In this document: positions 53,229 through 62,667 of the stretch, piece by piece
How positions within the stretch are numbered: position 1 is the first letter of the stretch
Layout: each line of letters opens with the position of its first letter
DNA from: Vibrio hepatarius
GTDB taxonomy: Bacteria; Pseudomonadota; Gammaproteobacteria; Enterobacterales; Vibrionaceae
DNA: 64,000 nt
Assembly: GCF_018860525.1 (NCBI RefSeq)
Contig: NZ_JAHKPM010000065.1
Coordinates: 1 to 64,000, forward strand
Reading direction: 5' to 3'
The notes under the pieces: model-generated
Seen by the model: the letters and a program-made list of their open reading frames with translations, nothing else
The model's database searches: none
Told to the model about the DNA's origin: nothing
Translations under genes and position numbers: made by a program

Positions 53229-54326
53229 TTATCGTTTATGGCCAGTGTGAAGTTTGTTCTCGAGCCATATGGAGTATCGAGACATTCCAAAACAAAATAC
53301 CCAGAATACCAACGCAACGAATACGTAACTTTCAGTAGCAAACCCCAACCATTTTGGATCAGTGTTTGCCGCTTGTCCTATACCCAATACGTCAAACATT
53401 CCGATAATGAGAACTAAACTAGTATCTTTGAAAAGGCCAATAAATGTGTTTACGATAGAAGGAATGGTAATCTTTAGTGCTTGGGGTAACACTACCAAGC
53501 CCATTTTTTTCCAATAACTTAGTCCTAGAGCATCAGCGGCTTCGTATTGGCCTTTTGAAATGGCTTGTAAGCCCCCTCTGATAACTTCAGCCATATATGC
53601 TGCGCTGAACATTATTACACCTATTAGCGCACGAATAAGTTTATCAGTATCAGAACCTTGGGCGAGGAAGAGTGGTAACATCACGGATGCCATGAAGAGA
53701 ACTGTGATAAGAGGGACCCCACGCCAAATCTCTATGTAAACGGTACAAATACTCCGAATGATTGGCATCTCTGAACGACGTCCAAGTGCCAATGCAACAC
53801 CAATTGGAAGCGATACTACAATTCCGACTAGAGCAATGATTAAAGTGACGAGAAGCCCTCCCCACTTGTGAGTATCAACCACTTCAAGGCCAAACACACC
53901 ACCATAGAGAAGGGCTGCAATGATGAAGGGGTAGATGCTAACAAAAAACAAGCATATCCAAATGCGTTTTGGTGTTTTCTCATAGGCTAGTAGTGCTGTA
54001 AATATTGCCAATGTAAAATAAAATATACGAGGGCGCCACAGTTCTTCTTGCGGATAAAAACCGAACATGAACTGTTCCCAACGCACACTGATAAAGACCC
54101 AACAAGCCCCTTCTCGTGAACAGTCTTCTTTTGTTGTTCCGATCCAATCAGCTTGTAGAATTGCCCAATCAAATATATTCCAAATGAGCGATATAGCTAA
54201 ATAAGCCAAAATAAGCGTAACAACCGAATTAATAGGACTGCTAAACAAATTTTTTCGCAACCATCCTACAAAACCAATGGTATTAGCAGGTGGCGGTAAA
54301 TCTGGTTGAAATTGATGTATATTCAT
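53229..54326 (-). CDS. aapM: General amino acid ABC permease AapM
   Basis: A 365-residue inner-membrane permease. The first 145 residues hold extra membrane segments and a periplasmic loop (Trp- and Cys-containing) characteristic of AapM. The rest is the usual five-segment HisM-type domain with the EAA motif (EAADALGLSYWKKMGLVVLPQAL). ATG 54326 has GGAGAG upstream and is placed one base after the aapQ stop; TTG 54347 is unlikely. Confidence 0.94.
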   Translation of the reverse strand: MNIHQFQPDLPPPANTIGFVGWLRKNLFSSPINSVVTLILAYLAISLIWNIFDWAILQADWIGTTKEDCSREGACWVFISVRWEQFMFGFYPQEELWRPRIFYFTLAIFTALLAYEKTPKRIWICLFFVSIYPFIIAALLYGGVFGLEVVDTHKWGGLLVTLIIALVGIVVSLPIGVALALGRRSEMPIIRSICTVYIEIWRGVPLITVLFMASVMLPLFLAQGSDTDKLIRALIGVIMFSAAYMAEVIRGGLQAISKGQYEAADALGLSYWKKMGLVVLPQALKITIPSIVNTFIGLFKDTSLVLIIGMFDVLGIGQAANTDPKWLGFATESYVFVALVFWVFCFGMSRYSIWLENKLHTGHKR

Positions 54327-54327
54327 T

Positions 54328-55533
54328 TCATCTCTCCACCAAAGCAACTTTGCGGTTATAGATATTCATAAGGGCAGAGGTCATTAAACTCAGTGATAGA
54401 TATACGGCCATCGTCATGGCAATAATTTCTATAGCTTGCCCTGTTTGGTTAAGAGTTGTTCCAGCAAATACTGAGACTAAATCTGGATAGCCGATCGCCA
54501 TAGCTAAAGATGAGTTTTTGGTTAAGTTGAGATATTGGCTTGTGAGCGGTGGAATAATTATTCTTAATGCCTGTGGAACGACAACAAGTTTTAATGTCCT
54601 AGATCGTGGTAGGCCAAGAGACATTGCCGCTTCTGTTTGGCCATGGCTTACAGCATTAATACCAGAACGCACAATCTCTGCGATGAATGAGGCAGTGTAT
54701 ATACTCAAAGCAAGTAAGAGTGCTGCTAACTCTGGGATAATACTAATACCACCTTGGAAGTTAAACCCCTGCAACTTAGGATATTCTGCTGAAATTGGCG
54801 ACCCCATTGCGAAATAAACTACCAGAGGAAATACAAGTACTAAGCTAAATGTAATTCTCCCCATTGGTGTTTGTTGTCCAGTTAAACGCTGCTTGTTTTG
54901 GGCCCAAACATTAATGAAAATAGTAGTCATTATTCCTAGCGCAAGGCACAAACCAACCACAAAGGCACCATTTTCGAACACCGGTGAAGGGAAGTATAAA
55001 CCACGTACATTTAAAAAAACTGCTTCACCAAGGCTTAGGCTTTGTCTTGCTGAAGGTAAAACTTGAAGAACAGCAAAATACCAAAAAAATATTTGTAAAA
55101 GCAAAGGAACATTTCGAAATATCTCAATGTAAACGGCGGCTAACCTACTAACCAACCAGTTTGAAGATAAACGAGCTATACCTACAACAAAGCCTATTAA
55201 TGTCGCTAAAATAATGCCTAAAACTGAAACCAATGCTGTATTCAAAAAGCCTACAACAAAAGTTCGGCCGTAAGAAAATGTTTCGTTATATTCAATCAGT
55301 GATAAACCAATACCAAACCCAGCTTCTTGAGTAAGAAAGCCAAAACCAGTGGCGATTCCTCGAGCTTCAAGATTAGTTAGGGCATTGTTGACAATGGTGT
55401 AAAAGAAAAAAACCAACGCTAGGATAGCGATGATCTGAAACACGACTGACCTAAACGTAGGGTTATAGAAAAGGCTAGTTCTCGAGTCGTGTCTGGGCTG
55501 CATATTCGGTTCAGTAGTATTATTGGGTTTCAT
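54328..55533 (-). CDS. aapQ: General amino acid ABC permease AapQ
   Basis: A 401-residue permease with eight or so membrane segments. The conserved EAA loop TEAAMSLGLPRSRTLKLVVVPQ contacts AapP. Together with AapM it forms the channel for broad-range L-amino acid import. It follows aapJ after a hairpin that probably limits its expression. Confidence 0.94.
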   Translation of the reverse strand: MKPNNTTEPNMQPRHDSRTSLFYNPTFRSVVFQIIAILALVFFFYTIVNNALTNLEARGIATGFGFLTQEAGFGIGLSLIEYNETFSYGRTFVVGFLNTALVSVLGIILATLIGFVVGIARLSSNWLVSRLAAVYIEIFRNVPLLLQIFFWYFAVLQVLPSARQSLSLGEAVFLNVRGLYFPSPVFENGAFVVGLCLALGIMTTIFINVWAQNKQRLTGQQTPMGRITFSLVLVFPLVVYFAMGSPISAEYPKLQGFNFQGGISIIPELAALLLALSIYTASFIAEIVRSGINAVSHGQTEAAMSLGLPRSRTLKLVVVPQALRIIIPPLTSQYLNLTKNSSLAMAIGYPDLVSVFAGTTLNQTGQAIEIIAMTMAVYLSLSLMTSALMNIYNRKVALVER

Positions 55534-55560
55534 ACCGCTATAACCTCAGATCCTTGATTA

Positions 55561-55583
55561 TAAAAAGGGCGGGAAAACCGCCC
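55561..55583 (-). terminator. Attenuator between aapJ and aapQ
   Basis: On the minus strand GGGCGG TTTTC CCGCCC is followed by TTTTTA. Partial termination here would make the binding protein more abundant than the permease, a common arrangement in such operons. Confidence 0.7.
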
Positions 55584-55600
55584 ATTTATATTTTAGCCTG

Positions 55601-56629
55601 TTAACGAATTGGTGGGGCATACATAAAACCGCCATCACTCCAAAGCGCATTAACACCACGAGATATTTGAAGTGGAGAACCACTACCTACGGTACGTTCG
55701 AAGCTTTCTCCGTAATTGCCTACCTGTTTAATTATTTGATAACCCCAGTCATCGCGTATACCTAAGCCTTTACCTTTTGGACCTTCAATACCTAAGATTC
55801 TCTTCACATTTGGGTCTTTAGACTTTAGCATCGCTTCAGCATTCTTAGAGGAAACGCCATACTCTTCAGCGTTTACCATTGCTGCTAATGTCCATTTACC
55901 AATATTGAACCATTGGTCATCTCCTTGGCGAACCACGGGGCCAAGAGGTTCTTTAGAGATAATCTCTGGTAATACAACAGCGGAAGCTGGATCTTGCAGG
56001 TTTAGACGCAAGGCATAAAGCCCTGATTGGTCTGTAGTCAAAACATCACAACGTCCTGCGTCAAAACCTTTTGAAGTTTGAGCTGCCGTGTCAAAAACCA
56101 CAGGCTTGTACGACATACCACTATTCCTGAAGTAATCAGCTAAATTGAGCTCTGTGGTAGTACCGGACTGTACACAGACTGATGCGCCGTTAAGTTCTTT
56201 GGCGCTTTTTAGTCCAAGATCTTTTTTAACCATGAAACCTTGACCGTCGTAATAGTTTACTCCGACAAAATTCAAACCAAGCGCTGTATCTCGATGTAGT
56301 GTCCATGTTGTGTTGCGTGACAATACATCAATTTCACCAGACTGAAGTGCAGTAAAGCGTTCTTTCGCTGTTAAGGGGACAAATTTAACTTTAGCTTTGT
56401 CACCAAGTACGGCTGCAGCTAGAGCTTGGCAATATTCAACGTCAATACCTTCCCATTCGCCTTTAGAGTTCGGGTTAGAAAACCCTGGTAAACCTGTACT
56501 GACACCACAAGTGAGGAAACCCTGCTTAGTCACTTTTTCTAAGGTGCTATCTGCTGCAGATACGCCTGTAGACATCAGAGCAGCCGAAGCCGCTACAAAT
56601 GAAGCTATAAATGTGAGTTTGTTTGCCAT
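55601..56629 (-). CDS. aapJ: General amino acid ABC binding protein AapJ
   Basis: A 342-residue periplasmic binding protein with a signal peptide (MSTGVSA, cleavage near residue 25). GFLTCGVSTGLPGFSNPNSK and GEWEGIDVEYCQALAAAVLG are diagnostic for AapJ. It delivers L-amino acids to AapQMP. GGAAGGA lies before ATG. Four cysteines that may form disulfides are present, as in the family. Confidence 0.95.
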   Translation of the reverse strand: MANKLTFIASFVAASAALMSTGVSAADSTLEKVTKQGFLTCGVSTGLPGFSNPNSKGEWEGIDVEYCQALAAAVLGDKAKVKFVPLTAKERFTALQSGEIDVLSRNTTWTLHRDTALGLNFVGVNYYDGQGFMVKKDLGLKSAKELNGASVCVQSGTTTELNLADYFRNSGMSYKPVVFDTAAQTSKGFDAGRCDVLTTDQSGLYALRLNLQDPASAVVLPEIISKEPLGPVVRQGDDQWFNIGKWTLAAMVNAEEYGVSSKNAEAMLKSKDPNVKRILGIEGPKGKGLGIRDDWGYQIIKQVGNYGESFERTVGSGSPLQISRGVNALWSDGGFMYAPPIR

Positions 56630-57091
56630 TTGAATCCTTCCTGTATGATTCGTGTTAAGTTAGGTGTTACCTATTGCAACGAATGAAAAAGCGTTGTATA
56701 TCAATATTTATTGGTCAATTACTCAAAAAATTGACTTGTATATAAATCAAACATTTATAAGAATAGGAAAATATCGTTAAATTCTCAAATATATCATTTA
56801 TCAAAGGTTATTTTGTGAACCAAGTATCAATGAGTACTCTAACAATGATTGATGATTAATCACTTCAGGGTAGTGTTAGACTTCACATTAATGATTCAAT
56901 GGAGAACTATACCCGCAAAGTCTAGTTATATAGCAAGAAAATTTGCTGATCTCTTGGCTTGCAAAGGATAATGTTGTTATTAGCAGGTTGTATAGTCGTA
57001 AGTTTTGCAGCTATTAATCCAAGCTGTATTTTTGTATCACACTTTTGATAGTATCTTGTGTAATAGTTAGTAAGTTTGCTTAAGGATAGAA
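56630..57091. other. Intergenic region between divergent aapJ and the siroheme gene
   Basis: No gene was recognised in about 460 AT-rich bases. It must hold the promoters for aapJ (minus) and the siroheme-synthase-like gene (plus). A perfect 10-bp palindrome TGATTAATCA lies at 56853-56862. No clear sigma-70 pair could be fixed by eye. Confidence 0.45.
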
Positions 57092-58027
57092 ATGCAATAT
57101 TTTCCACTGTTCATGAACCTTAGAGATCGACCAGTTTTGGTCGTTGGCGGAGGAGAGGTCGCTTGTCGTAAAGTTGATAGCTTAGTCCGAGCAGGAGCAA
57201 GAGTTTCTATTGTTTCACCTCAAATAACTTCCTTCTTACAAAATTTAGTTGAGTCTAATGAATGCGATTGGATTCAAAATTTTTACTCTAAGGAATTACT
57301 TAATAGTAAATATTTACAGGTTTGGGCGACAACAGATAATCCAGAGTTGAATCATCGAGTTTATGATGATGCTAAATCTATGGGAACACTAGTAAATGTA
57401 GTCGATGACCAGCCCTATTGTGATTTTATTACTCCTTCAATGATAACTCGTGGCAGAATTCAGATTGCTATATCAAGTGGGGGAGCTTCTCCTGTACTTG
57501 TCCGTAACATTAGAGAGCAGCTAGAGGCGAGCTTGGCATTCAATCTATCCATGTTAGCGGACTTCGGCTTATCCAAACGAAGTGATATTAAACAGCATCT
57601 ACCTTCTGTGGGTGAACGTCGTAAGTTTTGGGAGAGGTTTTTTAGTAGCCCTAGAGTCAGTAATGCAACTGAGCGCTCTCAGCTAGAAAGCGAATACTCT
57701 AAGGCATTTTCACAGGGTATTATTGAAGACTGCCACATAACTTGGATTGATTTCGGTCCTGATGTAGAGTTGCTGCCGATAAAAGCACTCAGATTAATGC
57801 AACAAGCCGAGTTGATTTTATTTGATTCAAAGTGCCCTTATGAGTTTATCGATATCACTCGAAGAGATTCAGAAAGGCAAGAGTACGTTAATGATACTGA
57901 TCTTTCAGACAAGCTTGCCAAAGCAAGAGAAAAGAATTTACGCGTCATTGTACTTGTTTCGTCAACTACTACAAAATATAACTTATTGATAAATAGTGAC
58001 TTGCATATCCGTTTGGGAACCGTTTGA
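57092..58027 (+). CDS. Siroheme synthase-like precorrin-2 dehydrogenase with degenerate C-terminus
   Basis: A 311-residue protein. Residues 1-150 are a complete CysG-N/Met8 domain: LVVGGGEVACRK is the NAD site, Asp105 in VNVVDDQPYCDF is the catalytic acid, and ISSGGASPVLVRNIREQLE is the dimer region. It oxidises precorrin-2 and inserts iron to make siroheme. From about 215 the sequence resembles the start of the SUMT (CobA) methyltransferase domain (DFGPDVELLPIKALRLMQQAELILFDS), but the glycine-rich GAGPGDPELLT motif is altered and only about 95 residues remain of some 240. Uroporphyrinogen methylation must come from another gene. Confidence 0.82.
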   Translation: MQYFPLFMNLRDRPVLVVGGGEVACRKVDSLVRAGARVSIVSPQITSFLQNLVESNECDWIQNFYSKELLNSKYLQVWATTDNPELNHRVYDDAKSMGTLVNVVDDQPYCDFITPSMITRGRIQIAISSGGASPVLVRNIREQLEASLAFNLSMLADFGLSKRSDIKQHLPSVGERRKFWERFFSSPRVSNATERSQLESEYSKAFSQGIIEDCHITWIDFGPDVELLPIKALRLMQQAELILFDSKCPYEFIDITRRDSERQEYVNDTDLSDKLAKAREKNLRVIVLVSSTTTKYNLLINSDLHIRLGTV

Positions 58028-58031
58028 CATG

Positions 58032-58067
58032 AAAACTCCAAGCTCTAGGTAGAGGGCTTGGAGTTTA
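58032..58067. terminator. Bidirectional terminator between siroheme gene and yajQ
   Basis: An 11-bp stem AAACTCCAAGC / GCTTGGAGTTT (58033-58043 with 58056-58066) with a 12-nt loop lies between convergent genes and has A/T flanks on both sides. Confidence 0.75.
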
Positions 58068-58079
58068 TCTAGATAGACT

Positions 58080-58565
58080 TTAGTCGCGGAAATTTTCGTA
58101 TTGAAAAGGTTGGCCCAATTCAGCATTTCGAATCATCGTAATTGTAGCTTGTAGGTCATCTCTCTTTTTACCTACTACTCTCACTTTCTCACCTTGAATT
58201 GATGCTTGAACCTTAAGTTTCGCATCTTTAATCGCTTTAACGACTTTTTTAGCAGTAGGGGTATCGATACCTTGCTTAAATATAACTATTTGTTGCCATT
58301 TCCTGCCTGATGCTTCTTCGTCTTTTGCTTCCATTGCATTAACATCAACACCTCTTTTAGTAAGATGTGAGCGCAAAATATCTCGCATTTGTTTTAGTTG
58401 AAAATCACCTTCTGCATTAAGCTTTACCGACTCATCTTTTAGCATTTCAAATGAGGCTTCAACGCCACGAAAATCAAAACGAGTTGTTAACTCACGAGAA
58501 GCGTTGTCTACCGAATTACGAAGCTCAACAGTATCAATTTCAGATACAATATCAAAAGATGGCAT
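58080..58565 (-). CDS. yajQ: YajQ-family nucleotide-binding protein
   Basis: A 161-residue protein of the UPF0234/YajQ family. MPSFDIVSEIDTVELRNSVDNASRE is the standard opening and VRVVGKKRDDLQATI the standard end. Family members bind cyclic di-GMP or tRNA and affect virulence gene expression in some species. It follows the DAHP synthase gene by 19 nt, so they may be cotranscribed. Confidence 0.93.
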   Translation of the reverse strand: MPSFDIVSEIDTVELRNSVDNASRELTTRFDFRGVEASFEMLKDESVKLNAEGDFQLKQMRDILRSHLTKRGVDVNAMEAKDEEASGRKWQQIVIFKQGIDTPTAKKVVKAIKDAKLKVQASIQGEKVRVVGKKRDDLQATITMIRNAELGQPFQYENFRD

Positions 58566-58584
58566 TGATCATTTCCTCTATTAT

Positions 58585-59637
58585 TTAAACGCGTGATTTT
58601 ACTGCATTAGATAGCAAATCTAACATCATAACCGTATCTTCCCAACTAAGGCATGGGTCGGTAATGGACTGACCATAGACTAAATTATTAATGTCATGCA
58701 TAGGTTGATTACCTTCAATAATAAAGCTTTCTGCCATAATACCAGCAACCTGATTTTTTCCAGATATGATTTGTTCACAAATATCCTGCGCTACATCCAA
58801 TTGTTTTTTATGTTCTTTTAGACAATTTGCATGACTAAAGTCGACAACAAGTCGCTCAGGAAGAGCGAAATTTGCCAATTGTTGACATGCAGAGTCCACT
58901 GACTCGCTGTCATAGTTTGGTCCTTTGTCACCACCTCGAAGAATGACGTGGCCGTACGGATTTCCACTTGTGCGGTATACTGTCATACGCCCATTTTTAT
59001 CGGGTGAGTAAAAATAATGTGAGGCTTGAGACGCACGAGTAGCATCAATAGCAATTTTTACATTTCCATTGGTAGCATTTTTAAAACCAACTGGGCAAGA
59101 TAAAGCTGATGCCATTTCTCTGTGGATCTGAGACTCTGTGGTACGGGCACCAATTGCCCCCCAAGAAATGAGATCAGCAATATACTGACCTGTAATCATA
59201 TCTAGAAATTCAGTTGCAGTAGCTAGACCAAGTTTGTTTATGTCCAGTAATAGTTTACGTGCCTTGTTTAAACCGGTCTCTAGAGCGTATGAGCCATCAA
59301 GGTTTGGGTCAGTAATTAAGCCTTTCCAACCTACTACTGTGCGTGGCTTTTCAAAATATGTACGCATAACGATGAACAATTCATCCTGGTACTTTGCCTT
59401 AATACTAACTAAACGCTTTGCGTAGTCGAGAGCAGCCTGTGTATCATGTACAGAACAAGGTCCTACAATAACTAACAAGCGTTTATCTTCACCAATTAGC
59501 ATTTTTTCGACTTGACGACGGGATTCAGCGACATGCTGTGCAACATCTTCAGTTATTGGGTGGGCACTCCCAAGTTCTGCGGGTGTTGGCATTGGCCCTA
59601 GCGGTTGAGTTCTTAATTCATCGGTTTTAATTGGCAT
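58585..59637 (-). CDS. aroH: 3-deoxy-7-phosphoheptulonate (DAHP) synthase, AroH-like
   Basis: A 350-residue class I DAHP synthase, the first enzyme of the shikimate pathway (PEP plus erythrose 4-phosphate). VGPCSVHD, MRTYFEKPRTVVGWKG and GIMAESF carry the metal and substrate residues. From memory, TDELRT, TPAEL and GEDKRLLVI in the first 60 residues match E. coli AroH (Trp-sensitive) better than AroF or AroG, but isoenzyme assignment is not proven. No TrpR operator was recognised upstream. Confidence 0.9.
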   Translation of the reverse strand: MPIKTDELRTQPLGPMPTPAELGSAHPITEDVAQHVAESRRQVEKMLIGEDKRLLVIVGPCSVHDTQAALDYAKRLVSIKAKYQDELFIVMRTYFEKPRTVVGWKGLITDPNLDGSYALETGLNKARKLLLDINKLGLATATEFLDMITGQYIADLISWGAIGARTTESQIHREMASALSCPVGFKNATNGNVKIAIDATRASQASHYFYSPDKNGRMTVYRTSGNPYGHVILRGGDKGPNYDSESVDSACQQLANFALPERLVVDFSHANCLKEHKKQLDVAQDICEQIISGKNQVAGIMAESFIIEGNQPMHDINNLVYGQSITDPCLSWEDTVMMLDLLSNAVKSRV

Positions 59638-59837
59638 AAAAGCGCCTGTTGTATTTATCGCGAGTCGGTAAAGATAGCGGAAACATCACGACTAATAAAC
59701 CTCTAGCATAATATTCTTGATGTTATTCTAATTTAAAATTCCTAATACAGTTGTTATTTATTTTTATATCATGGTTTGTAAGTTATAAGTTCTAATAAAT
59801 CATTGACATTAGCTTTAATTCATTATCAACTAAGAGT

Positions 59838-60341
59838 ATGCAACCAGATGTCGGACCAGTTATGATTTCATCTCTTTCCAAGGCTAATATGTATTTGAAA
59901 CTCTTCGGATTTTTTAAAGTTCCGCTCATTTGGTTATGCAGGCCGAAAATTTTGCGATTGGATGAACAGATTGTAGAAATTAAAATACCACTAAAAAGGA
60001 AAACTAAGAATCATCTAAACAGTATGTACTTTGGTGTTTTAGCCATAGGGGCAGATGTTGCGGGTGGTTTTATGGCGATGAACAAAGCAAAATCAAGGGG
60101 ACACACTGTCTCTTTGGCGTTTAAAGCGGTTGATGGAACGTTTCATAAAAGGCCTGAAAGTGATGTGCATTTTTCATGTCACGATGGTGAGTTAATCGAT
60201 GCTATGTTGGATGAAACTATCGCGACAGGGCAGAGAGTCAATAAGCAAGTAAAGATTACTGCTACTTGTCCCACATTACACGGAAATGAACCGATGGCTG
60301 AATTTCTACTTACTCTGTCGCTAAAGAAAGTGGCTGCGTAG
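59838..60341 (+). CDS. DUF4442 hotdog-fold protein
   Basis: A 167-residue protein of the DUF4442 group of thioesterase-like hotdog proteins. HLNSMYFGVLAIGADVAGGFMAM is the conserved helix that carries the active-site region. A hydrophobic N-terminal stretch (FFKVPLIWL) is typical. Activity toward an acyl-CoA is inferred. ATG 59862 could also be the start. The last 32 bases overlap the end of the convergent gene. Confidence 0.75.
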   Translation: MQPDVGPVMISSLSKANMYLKLFGFFKVPLIWLCRPKILRLDEQIVEIKIPLKRKTKNHLNSMYFGVLAIGADVAGGFMAMNKAKSRGHTVSLAFKAVDGTFHKRPESDVHFSCHDGELIDAMLDETIATGQRVNKQVKITATCPTLHGNEPMAEFLLTLSLKKVAA

Positions 60342-61695
60342 GTGTGTCGAGATCAACTTGCTCAATTGCGACAATCTTGTTTCTGTTCAGAACAATTTTC
60401 CAGCGGTAGTAGATGGGTTCACCGCTGTGATTAAATTCTTTGGCAATTAAATTAACTAAATGCCGTTTTTCGACCGCCTCTTGACTTACTTGGTTGTTAT
60501 TTAATGTGTAAACTTTATTTGAACCTTTATCCATCAATCGCATTAGAGGACGCATACTAAGCATCATAGATTCTCGGGTTTCTTCATAGCCACTCATAAA
60601 TTTTGAGGTTGACATCTCTGTTTCACAGCGGTAATGAAGCACTTGCTCTTCTCTTTGCACGACACGTTTTTTTCTAATCATTTGTATTCGGTCAGGAAGT
60701 TTTTGTAAGCTTTTGTAATCCAGCCACTCTAGTTTTTGTCCTACGGCTTTATTTGTAGTGGGGTCAAGGTAATACTTTCTCCACTTAGGGCGTCCCTTAC
60801 GAATCCATCGCCACATAACATCTCGAAGATCATCTTTGAAAATTTCACGTAGTGCATAAACAAAAGACATCCAAATAATAAATGAGACGGTGATTTCTCC
60901 CCAATAATCACGGGCAAGAATGGCTGTAATGGTGACAAACACCATGACAAAGCCAGTCGATGAACCTTTAACCACGCGTTTCATATTTTTTCCAAGAGAC
61001 TGGGTTTTCGCTTTTAGAACTACAGGGTGTTCTATCAATCGACGTAGTAACCGCATTTTGTTACTCAATCTTGTTACATCGTCACGTACACTTTTAGAGT
61101 TATAGTTATTTAACTTGCGATGTGCGGCTTCTTTCTCCACAATTGCAAGTAATCTTTCTTTGATTGTCTTATATTCATTATCTCTCGGCATATGAGCGAC
61201 TAATGACATGAACCTTTGTCCCGTATACCAAGAAAGATAGTTGTCGATATTGGCATAGTAACGTTTTAAGCTTTCTTCATATGGAATGCCTCGCCTGAGT
61301 TTTTTTAAAATATCCAGTGCAAGTTCAATGACTTCATCAACTTCTTCACCAGTAATGATATCACTGTTATGTTTGTTTAATTCATTGACGGCTTTATCTA
61401 AAGCAATAACATATTGATACGCGAACAAGCTGATACTTACACGGTATTGAGTTGATGAAAGTCTACCACGCTTAGCTAAGCGACTGTGTACCAAAGGAAG
61501 AAGTGTTTTATCACTGAAATAAGCACGCTCTTGTACTATTGATTCATAATAAATTTCAGTTTCTTTTAGTACGTTTGGGGTAAGACCGAGTTCACCTGGG
61601 ACAAAAAAATAGAGGTCAAGGTCTGACTTTTTTGATGAAGCCATTGAATGTGAAATCTTAAGTGTGATGCCGTCCTGCTTATCAACGGTGATCAA
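60310..61695 (-). CDS. Conserved membrane protein of unknown function
   Basis: A 461-residue protein that I do not recognise. A soluble N-terminal part of about 240 residues is rich in helices and charged residues (LKKLRRGIPYEESLKRYYANI). Two membrane segments at about 243-263 and 267-285 follow (FVMVFVTITAILA, VSFIIWMSFVYAL). A basic cytoplasmic C-terminal domain of about 175 residues completes it and ends in a beta-rich region (YYRWKIVLNRNKIVAIEQVDL). The layout suggests a peripheral membrane regulator or scaffold, but no catalytic motif is seen. Confidence 0.7.
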   Translation of the reverse strand: MITVDKQDGITLKISHSMASSKKSDLDLYFFVPGELGLTPNVLKETEIYYESIVQERAYFSDKTLLPLVHSRLAKRGRLSSTQYRVSISLFAYQYVIALDKAVNELNKHNSDIITGEEVDEVIELALDILKKLRRGIPYEESLKRYYANIDNYLSWYTGQRFMSLVAHMPRDNEYKTIKERLLAIVEKEAAHRKLNNYNSKSVRDDVTRLSNKMRLLRRLIEHPVVLKAKTQSLGKNMKRVVKGSSTGFVMVFVTITAILARDYWGEITVSFIIWMSFVYALREIFKDDLRDVMWRWIRKGRPKWRKYYLDPTTNKAVGQKLEWLDYKSLQKLPDRIQMIRKKRVVQREEQVLHYRCETEMSTSKFMSGYEETRESMMLSMRPLMRLMDKGSNKVYTLNNNQVSQEAVEKRHLVNLIAKEFNHSGEPIYYRWKIVLNRNKIVAIEQVDLDTPTQPLSLATE

Positions 61696-61784
61696 AGAAT
61701 ACTCCTGAAAAAATTCTTTTTATCTGGCGAAAGCATAACAGAGTTTCGGTATAATAACCTAAAATTTAGTAAGAGACCGTTGAA

Positions 61785-62621
61785 ATGATTAAAGTTGGAC
61801 AGATAAACCACTTGGAGATAGTTAAGAAAGCCGATTTCGGAATATTCCTTGACGCAGGTGATTATGGCTCAAGCTTATTGCCAAATAGATTTGTTCCATC
61901 CGGTGCTGAAATTGGTCAATTCTTAGATGTATTTTTATATTTTGATTCTGACAATCAACTTGTTGCCACAACAGAAACTCCTATTGCTCAAGTAGGCGAA
62001 TGGGGAGTGATGAAAATTGAAGGTGTCAATAGTATTGGAGCGTTTGCAGCTTGGGGAATAAAAGACAAAGATTTGCTTATTCCATTTAGTGAACAACGTA
62101 CTCGCTTTACCGTGGGACAAGATGTTCTTGTCTATGTGTATACAGATAAGGCTTCGGGTCGCATTGTCGGTACAACAAAATTTAACAAATGGCTAGATAA
62201 CACAACTCCTAAATATCAATGTAACCAACAAGTTGACTTGATTATTGCAGAGCGCAGTGATCTTGGTTTCAAAGCTATCATTGAAGGCCAACATTGGGGC
62301 ATGATTTTTAAGTCGGATGTCTTTGGAAAGTTATTTATTGGAAAGAGGCTCAAAGGATACATTAAGGCTGTACGTGAGGACGGTAAAATTGACCTGACTT
62401 TACAAAAAGTAGGGGTGGCCAAAATGGACGATCTCAGCCAAAAAATTATTGATTTACTTGAAAAGAAAGGAGGATACATACCTTTAAATGATAAGTCTTC
62501 CCCAGAAAGTATTTTCTCTACTTTTAGAACCAGTAAAGGTACCTTCAAAAAAACAATCGGTGGATTGTATAAACAAGGTAAGATAACGATAGAAACGCAA
62601 GGAATTCGGCTTAACCCTTAA
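61785..62621 (+). CDS. cvfB: CvfB-type S1 RNA-binding protein
   Basis: A 278-residue protein of the CvfB/YitL family. It contains several S1-like OB folds (HLEIVKKADFGIFLDAGDYGSSLLP; GAFAAWGIKDKDLLIPFSEQ; IAERSDLGFKAIIEG) and a C-terminal winged helix (LLEKKGGYIPLNDKSSPESIFSTF). In staphylococci CvfB regulates virulence genes by binding RNA; here RNA binding is inferred. It stands alone and converges on rsmF. Confidence 0.88.
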   Translation: MIKVGQINHLEIVKKADFGIFLDAGDYGSSLLPNRFVPSGAEIGQFLDVFLYFDSDNQLVATTETPIAQVGEWGVMKIEGVNSIGAFAAWGIKDKDLLIPFSEQRTRFTVGQDVLVYVYTDKASGRIVGTTKFNKWLDNTTPKYQCNQQVDLIIAERSDLGFKAIIEGQHWGMIFKSDVFGKLFIGKRLKGYIKAVREDGKIDLTLQKVGVAKMDDLSQKIIDLLEKKGGYIPLNDKSSPESIFSTFRTSKGTFKKTIGGLYKQGKITIETQGIRLNP

Positions 62622-62637
62622 CCGGGAATTTGTTTTA

Positions 62638-62662
62638 TTGCCCACTAAAATCTAGTGGGCAA
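62638..62662. terminator. Hairpin between cvfB and rsmF
   Basis: A perfect 10-bp stem TTGCCCACTA / TAGTGGGCAA with a 5-nt loop. It lies 16 nt after the cvfB stop and close to the end of rsmF. There is no clear T run. Confidence 0.6.
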
Positions 62663-62667
62663 TTGAC

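Noticed and set aside
56853..56862. Palindrome TGATTAATCA as an operator of aapJ
   Set aside because: A single 10-bp AT-rich palindrome in AT-rich DNA, about 220 bp from the gene start and without a second copy, is too weak to call.
56922..57107. A 61-codon minus-strand frame in the aapJ/siroheme intergenic region
   Set aside because: It overlaps the start of the siroheme gene, has no ribosome site, and its composition (many Asn, Thr, Lys and Ile codons) is that of random AT-rich DNA.
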